Assembly (NCBI GenBank): GCA_015222985.1
Contig: JADFWI010000448.1
Span: 1-9,812, forward strand
Length of the DNA stretch: 9,812 nt
DNA from: Pseudomonadota bacterium
GTDB taxonomy: Bacteria > Desulfobacterota > Desulfobacteria > Desulfobacterales > C00003060
Direction: 5' to 3'
Positions 1 through 5,204 of the stretch are shown here, one piece after another. Every line of letters starts with the position of its first letter. Position 1 is the stretch's first letter. Below the pieces are notes generated by a model that saw nothing but the letters and a program-made list of their open reading frames with translations, made no database searches and was not told the origin of the DNA. The position numbers and the translations under genes were made by a program.

Positions 1-89
1 TCTACGACGTCATATCCCTCGCCCTCCAACATCCGCCGAAGGGCTCTCAGGATATGAACATCATCGTCTATGACAAGAATGCGAGCCAT
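1..89 (-). CDS. Response regulator receiver domain, N-terminal fragment (runs off left edge)
   Basis: The first 29 codons of a minus-strand gene are present. They begin at the ATG at 89-87 and continue past the left edge. The peptide opens MARILVIDDD, then reads HILRALRRMLEGEGYDVV. This is the first strand, the acidic pocket (three Asp residues) and helix 1 of a CheY-like receiver. The phosphoacceptor Asp, switch Thr and Lys would lie outside the window, so it is unknown whether the protein is a lone receiver or carries an output domain. No convincing Shine-Dalgarno sequence precedes the ATG. The gene follows the terminator of the chemoreceptor gene, so it is probably a separate transcription unit or depends on read-through. 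Confidence 0.82.
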   Translation of the reverse strand, partial: MARILVIDDDVHILRALRRMLEGEGYDVV

Positions 90-132
90 GGTTATTGATT
101 CAGTTGCCAACTATTCGGTGTTCTATGGAACT

Positions 133-156
133 GGTGGTGGTCCGAAGGCCGCCACC
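133..156. other. 10-bp stem-loop in the gap before the left-edge regulator gene
   Basis: Arms 133-142 and 147-156 pair over 10 positions around a 4-base loop. Read as plus-strand RNA, all positions pair, with two G-U wobbles. Read as minus-strand RNA, two pairs become C-A mismatches, but the loop is UUCG closed by a C-G pair, a very stable tetraloop. No U-tract follows on either strand, so it is not a classical terminator. It lies in the leader region of the left-edge regulator gene. Its role is unknown. Confidence 0.35.
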
Positions 157-172
157 ATACATTTGCTATTTT

Positions 173-195
173 AAAAAGCGGCGTAGCCGCGTTTT
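173..195 (-). terminator. Intrinsic terminator of the pseudo-receiver/cheW/mcp unit
   Basis: On the minus strand, GCGGC (190-186), loop TAC and GCCGC (182-178) form a GC-rich stem. It is preceded by AAAA and followed directly by TTTTT, so it has the form of a rho-independent terminator. It lies about 25 bases past the chemoreceptor stop codon, on the correct strand and with the T-tract on the correct side. Confidence 0.75.
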
Positions 196-218
196 CTAAA
201 ATCGTGAAACGATTTTAG
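196..218 (-). repeat. Perfect 10-bp inverted repeat abutting the chemoreceptor stop codon
   Basis: CTAAAATCGT and ACGATTTTAG flank a 3-base loop (GAA on plus, TTC on minus). The repeat begins on the base immediately after the stop codon and runs up to the GC-rich terminator. The two hairpins in tandem may strengthen termination or protect the mRNA 3' end. A hairpin of similar layout follows the stop of the activator gene at 3755-3778. Confidence 0.7.
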
Positions 219-2174
219 TTAGAAATCCTGAAAATCAGCGTCATCCATGGGGATGACCTTTTCGGGGTTGACTTCCGTTGCCTTTTTAATAGCTACCACT
301 TCTTTGCTCGCGGCCGCCTTTTTTGCCGGAGCCGCAATGGCCTTCCGAATTGTAGGGCCAGTCCCTGTGCCGGCAGTCATGGATTTTGTCCTTGCTGCAT
401 GTCCCTTACTGCCCACTTGACTCGCGCTTCCCCCAACAAGTGTTGCAAGCTCATCCACAACAGTCTTCATCTCCTCGGCCTGGGCATTAAGCTCCTCAGA
501 GGCCGCAGCGCTCTCCTCGGCATTGGCAGCGCTCTGCTGGGTCACCTTGTCCATCTCGCCCATAGCCTTATTCACCTGCTCAATCCCCTGGGCCTGTTCG
601 TTGGAGGCCGCAGCAATCTCGCCAATCAGCTCTCCTACCTTGGTGGCATTTGTGGCAACCTCGGAAAAGGCATTACTCGTCTCGGTCACCACATCTGATC
701 CACCCTTCACCTTCTTTACAGTACCTTCGATCAGCACCGCCGTGTTCTTGGCAGCCTCGGCAGACCTCATGGCAAGGTTCCTGACCTCTTCTGCCACCAC
801 GGCAAATCCGGCTCCGGCTTCACCGGCCCTTGCCGCCTCGACCGCTGCGTTTAATGCAAGCAGATTGGTCTGAAAGGCGATCTCGTCAATCGTCTTAATA
901 ATGTTTGAGGTCTCCTCACTTGCCTTGGAGATCTCTCCCATGGACGTGGTGAGATGCTCCATGGAGCCTGTGGCATGGGCCACAGTCTGGTTGGCTTCTT
1001 TCATGAGACCGTCTGCCTGCTTGGCATTGTCTGCGTTTTGTTTGGTCATGGAAGACATCTCCTCTAAAGACGCAGAGGTTTCTTCCAGGGATGCCGCCTG
1101 CTCGGTAGAGCCTTCTGCCAGAGACTGGCTGGCAGATGAGACCTGGGCGGAGGCGGAGGCTACCTGCTCGGCCCCTTCATTAAGACCTTCGATGATGCGG
1201 TTGACCGGTTTTGTAATCCCTCTGGTGATGAAAAAGGCGAGTAACGATCCAACTATAATCGCTACCAGGGATCCGATGATCATGATGCTGTTGGCCGTAG
1301 ATATCTGGCCCTCCATCTTTGCTTTCTGGTCGGCACGGGCTTTATTGCAGACCTCCTGGGTTGTTCTGGCCGCTGCCACCATTTTTGATTCGGCCCCTCC
1401 TTGCTTTTCACGCAATGCTACAACGTCGCTGAATGCCGCCTTGTACGCATTAACTGAGGCGACTATCTGATCGGTCTGCTGCTTGTTTTCGGCCTGTTTG
1501 AAACGCGACCTCATGTCTTCTGCGAGCGTGACGATATCTCCCACATACTTGTTTACACGATCCACATACATTTTGTCACCGCGCAGGAGAAAATTCTTTT
1601 CCTGCCGCCGACATAGCAGGACCCACTTTATGATGCGGTTGGCATCATCGCCCTTGACCAATTTGTCGTCAAGCTCTGCATTGCCGGCATTCGCCTTGCG
1701 CAGCGCTTCGTACTGGGCCTTTTGGTCAGCACGTATGTCATCAGCAACTTTTTCAACCTGCCTGGCTGCTTTGACCATGTTGCCGTCAGCTACCCCTAAT
1801 TCTCCGTGCATGTCCACATAGCCTGCAAACGCTTGTTCGTATTGACCGACGGCTCCAAAGACCTCATCCATTTGCTGCCTGTTGACCGGGTCGTTGAATT
1901 TATCCTTGGTTTCGATCGCCTGTTTTTTCAGGTCAGCTACGTCCTTTTTGACCATGTCAACGTATTTCTCGTCTCCACGAATGATGAAATTCTTTTCCTG
2001 CTGGCGCGTTGCCTGGATGGTTTTGATCAGGCGGTTTACATCATCCGCCTTCACAACCCTGTCCACAACGCCTGACAGGCCGTTGTAGCCCACAAAGGCT
2101 ACCACAGCGAGGAAAACCAGCACGATCCCAAATCCACCGGCTATCTTGGTCCCAAGTTTCATGTCCTTAAACAT
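219..2174 (-). CDS. Methyl-accepting chemotaxis protein with duplicated HBM-like periplasmic sensor
   Basis: This is a 651-residue transmembrane chemoreceptor. It senses a periplasmic ligand and controls a CheA kinase through CheW. TM1 is at about 10-31 and TM2 at about 297-317. Between them is a helical sensor built of two copies offset by 132 residues; both carry a D-D-x-N-R-x-I-K motif and an R-x-Q-E-K-N-F-x-x-R-G-D motif (near 44-68 and 176-200), as in HBM-type sensors. The HAMP segment after TM2 is very short. The signalling tip near 430-468 contains EIAFQTNLLALNAAVEAARA, the canonical MCP hairpin. A linker of about 65 residues rich in Ala and Lys leads to the last five residues DFQDF, which fit the CheR/CheB-tethering pentapeptide pattern. 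Cys188 and Cys276 occur only in the second sensor copy. The start is secure: AAAGGAGG lies 8 bases before the ATG. The gene is last in its probable operon, about 100 bases after cheW. The ligand cannot be read from the sequence; small organic acids are known for some HBM receptors. Confidence 0.97.
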   Translation of the reverse strand: MFKDMKLGTKIAGGFGIVLVFLAVVAFVGYNGLSGVVDRVVKADDVNRLIKTIQATRQQEKNFIIRGDEKYVDMVKKDVADLKKQAIETKDKFNDPVNRQQMDEVFGAVGQYEQAFAGYVDMHGELGVADGNMVKAARQVEKVADDIRADQKAQYEALRKANAGNAELDDKLVKGDDANRIIKWVLLCRRQEKNFLLRGDKMYVDRVNKYVGDIVTLAEDMRSRFKQAENKQQTDQIVASVNAYKAAFSDVVALREKQGGAESKMVAAARTTQEVCNKARADQKAKMEGQISTANSIMIIGSLVAIIVGSLLAFFITRGITKPVNRIIEGLNEGAEQVASASAQVSSASQSLAEGSTEQAASLEETSASLEEMSSMTKQNADNAKQADGLMKEANQTVAHATGSMEHLTTSMGEISKASEETSNIIKTIDEIAFQTNLLALNAAVEAARAGEAGAGFAVVAEEVRNLAMRSAEAAKNTAVLIEGTVKKVKGGSDVVTETSNAFSEVATNATKVGELIGEIAAASNEQAQGIEQVNKAMGEMDKVTQQSAANAEESAAASEELNAQAEEMKTVVDELATLVGGSASQVGSKGHAARTKSMTAGTGTGPTIRKAIAAPAKKAAASKEVVAIKKATEVNPEKVIPMDDADFQDF

Positions 2175-2189
2175 CGTTCTTACCTCCTT

Positions 2190-2210
2190 TTATTAGTTAT
2201 TAGTTATTGG
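2190..2210. repeat. Degenerate heptamer tandem repeat, TTATTRG family (3 units)
   Basis: Three head-to-tail 7-base units (TTATTAG twice, then TTATTGG) are followed by the partial unit TTAAATGG. The tract lies directly upstream of the chemoreceptor Shine-Dalgarno sequence, in the cheW-mcp gap. The same heptamer family recurs before the cheW ribosome-binding site. The rest of this gap holds no other clear element. Confidence 0.7.
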
Positions 2211-2275
2211 TTAAATGGTTGAGCCTGAAGGCCCCAATTCCTCAATGCCTGAATTCCAAAATCCACAATTTCAAC

Positions 2276-2788
2276 TCACGCTGCTTTTTCCAGCAGAGCC
2301 ATGTCTTCGGCACTCAGCACCCGATCGATGTCAAGGAGGATCTTTACACCCCCTTCCATCTTGGCCATTCCCAGGATGTATTGCGTATTGAGCTTTGTGC
2401 CGAATGTCGGCGTATCCTCGATGTCTTCGGCCTTGATGTTCAATACCTCGCATACTGAATCGACCACAATCCCGATCAGCACAGTTCCCCCCTGGCCTGT
2501 GATTTCAACCACGATAATGCAGGTGCGCTCCGTGTATTCCATTTCCTCCATGCCGAACTTGAGCCTCAGGTCCACCACGGGTATCACCTTGCCGCGAAGA
2601 TTAATGACCCCTTTGACATGTTCCGGTGTCTGGGGAACAGAGGTGATCGGCATCATCCCGATGATCTCCTTGACCTTCAGGATGCCGATGCCATACTCTT
2701 CTTCGTCCAGGGCAAAAGTGAGATATTTTGCCTCCCTGTCTGCCACAGCCTTTGCTGCCTGATCCATTGCTTCAGCTAATTCTGCCAT
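2276..2788 (-). CDS. cheW: Chemotaxis coupling protein CheW
   Basis: This is a 170-residue CheW. It is a cytoplasmic adaptor that links chemoreceptor tips to the P5 domain of CheA in the signalling array. A charged N-terminal extension (about 1-19) precedes a single CheW beta-barrel domain. YLTFALDEEEYGI opens the domain, INLRGKVIPVVDL (about 62-74) carries the conserved Arg65 region, and GIVVDSVCEVLNI near 106-118 is the typical second-half strand. Length is normal for CheW, and no kinase or receiver is fused to it. The ATG at 2788 is chosen because GAGGAGG lies 11 bases upstream. A GTG at 2800 in the same frame overlaps that Shine-Dalgarno sequence and so cannot be served by it. The gene sits between the small pseudo-receiver gene and the chemoreceptor on the same strand. 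Pairing with the receptor suggests that it couples that receptor, or it may be one of several CheW copies in the genome. Confidence 0.96.
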   Translation of the reverse strand: MAELAEAMDQAAKAVADREAKYLTFALDEEEYGIGILKVKEIIGMMPITSVPQTPEHVKGVINLRGKVIPVVDLRLKFGMEEMEYTERTCIIVVEITGQGGTVLIGIVVDSVCEVLNIKAEDIEDTPTFGTKLNTQYILGMAKMEGGVKILLDIDRVLSAEDMALLEKAA

Positions 2789-2799
2789 TTGTTTCTTCA

Positions 2800-2806
2800 C
2801 CTCCTC
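2800..2806 (-). promoter_or_regulatory. Shine-Dalgarno sequence deciding the cheW start
   Basis: GAGGAGG on the minus strand lies 11 bases before the ATG at 2788 and overlaps the possible GTG start at 2800. The overlap excludes the longer reading. Confidence 0.75.
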
Positions 2807-2814
2807 GTGTTTGG

Positions 2815-2842
2815 TTATTCGTTCTTGGTTATTGGTTATGGG
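2815..2842. repeat. Degenerate heptamer tandem repeat, TTATTRG family (4 units)
   Basis: Four units with a 7-base period (TTATTCG, TTCTTGG, TTATTGG, TTATGGG) lie a few bases upstream of the cheW Shine-Dalgarno sequence. The tract is the counterpart of the one before the chemoreceptor. It is part of the 234-base gap between the pseudo-receiver gene and cheW, where no convincing promoter was found. Confidence 0.65.
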
Positions 2843-2966
2843 GCGCTTGTCTTTGCTTTTCTTGCTCGCAATCTAAAATCCAAATTCCATACTGTTTTCA
2901 AGGCGTGAGCCGCAAATCAGCAATCGAAACGCTCCTGAACGTCCGACCGGGCATCACCTCGCCTTT

Positions 2967-3003
2967 CAGTGGTTAGTGTTTAGTGCTCAGTGGTCAGTGT
3001 TCA
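2967..3003. repeat. Degenerate heptamer tandem repeat, YAGTGNT family (5 units)
   Basis: Five consecutive units fit YAGTGNT with an exact 7-base period, and a sixth begins CAC. The tract lies about 20 bases downstream of the pseudo-receiver stop. The core GTCAGTG is the reverse complement of the CACTGAC units at 3721-3748, so both tracts belong to one family. Confidence 0.75.
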
Positions 3004-3022
3004 CTCCCTGATTCGGTTTGAC

Positions 3023-3451
3023 TCAATTAAGGTTTGACATTGCCTCACAAACGTCCTTGCTGCTCCCTGTGTCGGAATCAGCACTTGAAAGCATCTTGCC
3101 TAGTACTGCAACGATGTCCAAGAAGTCGCTGTCCACATCGGTTAAAAACCGCGGCCGTAAGGTATGTCCTTTCGCAATCGTATCGCCTTGGGCATCGGCC
3201 AGAACGAGGATGATACGAAGGTCCGCAAGCAAGTTGCGAATGGAAACAAGCTCCGAAAGTTCTTCCTTGCTTGCAGCTAGAAAAACAGCAATGGTCATAT
3301 TGTGCCCCAGGCCGGGCCGATGAAGTCTTCGCGTAAGGCTCTCGATTGTTCGAAAAATCTCTATTTCCCTTTTGGGAACCAATACCTCAATCACCCTGTG
3401 GAGCCTTTCCCCTGGCCCCTTCGCCGATGTGGAATAGAACAACAAGCTCAA
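3023..3451 (-). CDS. Small protein with a receiver-like fold lacking phosphorylation residues (probable pseudo-receiver)
   Basis: A 142-residue cytoplasmic protein of no named family. Predicted strands and helices alternate as in a CheY-like domain: SLLFYS, helix GERLHRVIEVLV, EIEIFRTI, helix ESLTRRLHR, MTIAVFLAA, helix KEELSELVSIRNLLAD, RIILVLAD, then a final helix DFLDIVAVLGKML. If this alignment is right, the acidic pair after strand 1, the phosphoacceptor Asp after strand 3 and the Lys of strand 5 are missing, so it could not act by normal phosphotransfer. A tail of about 20 residues (from 121) is Ser/Asp-rich. The start is inferred as TTG at 3451, with GGAGG 5 bases upstream; a TTG at 3472 lies before that Shine-Dalgarno sequence and is less likely. 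TTG at 3445 is also possible. The gene is first after a -24/-12 promoter and is followed by cheW and mcp. The fold is inferred by eye, so the function remains open. Confidence 0.75.
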   Translation of the reverse strand: MSLLFYSTSAKGPGERLHRVIEVLVPKREIEIFRTIESLTRRLHRPGLGHNMTIAVFLAASKEELSELVSIRNLLADLRIILVLADAQGDTIAKGHTLRPRFLTDVDSDFLDIVAVLGKMLSSADSDTGSSKDVCEAMSNLN

Positions 3452-3456
3452 CCTGA

Positions 3457-3461
3457 CCTCC
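3457..3461 (-). promoter_or_regulatory. Shine-Dalgarno sequence deciding the TTG start of the pseudo-receiver gene
   Basis: GGAGG within the purine-rich run GGAGGGAGG lies 5 bases before the TTG at 3451. No ATG in the frame offers a comparable arrangement near the start of the fold. Confidence 0.6.
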
Positions 3462-3522
3462 CTCCACCTCAATGATCATTATGAAAACAGCCAGTTGATC
3501 CGGCGTATTGTGGAACTCTATA

Positions 3523-3538
3523 CCAAGTTTCGTGCCAG
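3523..3538 (-). promoter_or_regulatory. Sigma-54 (-24/-12) promoter of the pseudo-receiver/cheW/mcp unit
   Basis: The minus strand reads CTGGCACGAAACTTGG. The -24 half, CTGGCACG, is a full match to the sigma-54 consensus. The -12 half, TTGG, differs from TTGC by one base, and GG-N10-G spacing is exact. Counting from the -12 position places the predicted transcript start at about 3511, an A on the minus strand, leaving a leader of about 60 bases before the TTG start. The element points at the downstream genes and lies below three palindromic sites expected for an activator. Confidence 0.72.
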
Positions 3539-3566
3539 GCGCCTTCTTAGACGCCGGATGATTAGT

Positions 3567-3586
3567 TATCTGTTTATTTACAGATA
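3567..3586. other. AT-rich 7-bp inverted repeat between the activator sites and the promoter
   Basis: TATCTGT and ACAGATA flank the 6-base spacer TTATTT. The element lies roughly 56-75 bases upstream of the predicted transcript start, between the enhancer-like sites and the -24 box. In sigma-54 promoters this interval often carries a DNA-bending site. No clean IHF consensus is visible, so any bending role is only a suggestion. Confidence 0.35.
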
Positions 3587-3636
3587 GTTGCGGTTAAGAT
3601 GGGGGGGCATGGGGAGAAACAAGATAGAAGAAAACA

Positions 3637-3683
3637 GTCCCAGATCTGGGACAAATCCCATTTTTGGAATCCCAATTTTGGGA
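3637..3683. promoter_or_regulatory. Three TCCCA-N4-TGGGA sites, probable upstream activator sequence
   Basis: Three 14-bp palindromic units lie in 47 bases. TCCCAGATCTGGGA (3638-3651) is perfect and extends to a 16-bp palindrome at 3637-3652. TCCCATTTTTGGAA (3656-3669) has one mismatched arm base. TCCCAATTTTGGGA (3670-3683) has perfect 5-bp arms. Centres are 18 and 14 bases apart and fall about 133, 151 and 165 bases upstream of the predicted sigma-54 transcript start, the usual distance for enhancer-binding activators. The natural candidate binder is the Fis-type HTH activator encoded immediately upstream. Confidence 0.65.
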
Positions 3684-3705
3684 CATTCCAGGGAGGGGGC
3701 GGTTT

Positions 3706-3748
3706 TCAGGGGTCAGTGATCACTGACCCCTGACCACTAGGCACTGAC
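3706..3748. repeat. 28-bp perfect palindrome merging into CACTGAC heptamer repeats
   Basis: Positions 3706-3733 are a perfect palindrome: each 14-base half is the reverse complement of the other, with the centre at TGATCA. From 3721 the sequence continues as a 7-base-period tract (CACTGAC, CCCTGAC, CACTAGG, CACTGAC). The palindrome is therefore two opposed heptamer arrays. It could fold as a long hairpin in the activator transcript and act in termination or mRNA protection, but no U-tract follows. Confidence 0.75.
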
Positions 3749-3754
3749 GACTTT

Positions 3755-3778
3755 CAATTGAGCAGTTTCGCTCAATTG
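3755..3778 (-). terminator. 9-bp stem-loop directly after the activator stop codon, possible terminator
   Basis: CAATTGAGC and GCTCAATTG flank a 6-base loop (GAAACT on the minus strand). The structure starts 3 bases after the stop codon of the activator gene. The stem is followed by AAAG on the minus strand, not a U-tract, so it is not a textbook terminator. It could still act together with the 28-bp palindrome just downstream. Its placement matches the hairpin after the chemoreceptor stop. Confidence 0.4.
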
Positions 3779-3781
3779 GGG

Positions 3782-5197
3782 TTACAGCGTGTGTGCGCCT
3801 TCGGCATAACGGTGGATGTTGTATTGTTTCAGGCGGGCATAGAAACGGGAACGGGAAATGCCGGATACGCGGCAGGCCTCTTTCATATTACCCTTTGTTA
3901 ACAAGACGAGATCTTGAAGATATTGTCTTTCTGTTCCGTCCAGCATTGCTTGCAGATTAGGAAGGTCTTTATCGAGTCTAGCGCTCTTCTCCAGGCAGGC
4001 ACGATGTGGTTTTCCACAGCCTACCGAAGTACGGGCCAATTCAATGCGGATTTGCTCTGGGAGGTGTACGGGAAACAGAGTCGCCTCATCTTGAGCTTTG
4101 GACAGGGCTGCCTCCATGGCATGGACCAATTCCCGCACATTGCCTGGCCAGCTGTAGGCGGTCAGTAAATCGACGAATTCAGGAGAAAACCCTTTTGTTC
4201 CTATACCGTAACGGTCACAGAACCGGTTCATATAATACATGGCAATATCTTTGATATCTTTTGCCCGCCCTCTCAGGAGAGGTAAAGCGATCACCATGGA
4301 TCGGATGCGAAACAGAAGGTCATTGCGGAATTTCCCGGCTTGTACCATCTTATGCAGATCGCGATTGGTTGCTGCAACCAGCCTGAAATCACTCTTTAAC
4401 TCTTCCTTGCCCCCGACTTGGCGGAAGCGGCGCTCCTGAAGCACTCGTAGGAAGGTCCTCTGAATAGACAGAGGAAGTTCTCCCACCTCGTCGAGAAAAA
4501 GCGTACCCCTGTCGGCCTGCTTGACCAGGCCCTGGTGGTTCTTGTCAGCACCTGTAAAAGCCCCCTTTTCGTGCCCGAAAAGAGTACTTTCCACCAGGGT
4601 TTCCGGCAGGGCAGCACAATCGACCACCACAAAATTTCTGCTGGCGCGGCTACTGTTCTCATGGATCGCCTGCGCGAATAGCTCTTTTCCTGTGCCAGTC
4701 TTCCCCGTGATGAGGATATTCATTTCTGTGTTTGCCACTTGGGCAACATGGTCAAGACAGCGTCTCATCTGAGCACTGTTTCCAACAATACCCTCCCGTT
4801 TTAAGGCCACGGGTGACTTTCCGGCGTTCTTTTCCTCGCGGTATTCGAGGGCACGAACCAAGGGCAGGGTGAGGGTTTCTACCGAGGGAGGTTTTTCAAC
4901 GTAGTCCCAGGCGCCACTTCTGATCGCCAGCTCCGCGCCGTCAGGCTCGCCCTGCCCGGTCATGATGATGACCTCGGGTGACGAGGGCGCTTCCCGGACC
5001 TTTGGCAGGAGATTCAGCCCGTTTCCATCCGGCATGCGAACGTCGAGAAACACCACATCAAATGCCTCCGACAAGACCTCCTTGAGCCCGTCTTTAATCG
5101 TGAGCACGTAAGCGGCGTCATGTCCCATGCCCCTCATGGCGCTGCACAGGGCATCGCAAATCATCTTGTCGTCATCTATGATCAGAATATTTGCCAT
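3782..5197 (-). CDS. NtrC-family sigma-54-dependent response regulator
   Basis: A 471-residue cytoplasmic transcription activator that remodels sigma-54 RNA polymerase by ATP hydrolysis when phosphorylated. The receiver (1-120) has the acidic pocket Asp8/Asp9, phosphoacceptor Asp52 in FLDVRMPD, switch Thr80 and Lys102. The AAA+ domain (about 137-375) has Walker A GKTGTGKE (165-172), sigma-54-contact loop GAFTGA (212-217), Walker B FLDE (Asp236, Glu237) and FRNDLLFRI. A Fis-type helix-turn-helix is at about 421-462 (TKGNMKEACRVSGISRSRFY). All catalytic motifs are intact and the length is normal. The ATG at 5197 gives a receiver that starts MANILIIDDD; the longer reading from a TTG at 5254 overlaps the kinase and adds unrelated residues. 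The start lies 7 bases after the kinase stop without a strong Shine-Dalgarno sequence, suggesting translational coupling. It is inferred to be the partner of that kinase and the activator of the downstream promoter. Confidence 0.96.
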   Translation of the reverse strand: MANILIIDDDKMICDALCSAMRGMGHDAAYVLTIKDGLKEVLSEAFDVVFLDVRMPDGNGLNLLPKVREAPSSPEVIIMTGQGEPDGAELAIRSGAWDYVEKPPSVETLTLPLVRALEYREEKNAGKSPVALKREGIVGNSAQMRRCLDHVAQVANTEMNILITGKTGTGKELFAQAIHENSSRASRNFVVVDCAALPETLVESTLFGHEKGAFTGADKNHQGLVKQADRGTLFLDEVGELPLSIQRTFLRVLQERRFRQVGGKEELKSDFRLVAATNRDLHKMVQAGKFRNDLLFRIRSMVIALPLLRGRAKDIKDIAMYYMNRFCDRYGIGTKGFSPEFVDLLTAYSWPGNVRELVHAMEAALSKAQDEATLFPVHLPEQIRIELARTSVGCGKPHRACLEKSARLDKDLPNLQAMLDGTERQYLQDLVLLTKGNMKEACRVSGISRSRFYARLKQYNIHRYAEGAHTL

Positions 5198-5204
5198 GAT
5201 CTTG

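Noticed and set aside
901..1470. Long plus-strand open frame of 189 codons
   Set aside because: It is antisense to the chemoreceptor coding region, has no recognisable domain, and the Ser/Cys/Met-rich composition is typical of a mirror frame.
2789..2800. GTG start giving a 174-residue CheW
   Set aside because: The GTG overlaps the Shine-Dalgarno sequence GAGGAGG, which can only serve the ATG at 2788.
2967..3003. Possible CRISPR-like repeat tract
   Set aside because: The units are 7 bases long and contiguous without spacers, so this is a simple tandem repeat.
3385..3480. Short minus-strand ATG frame of about 30 codons overlapping the pseudo-receiver start
   Set aside because: Its ATG precedes the strong Shine-Dalgarno sequence and has none of its own, and the frame stops early without recognisable content.
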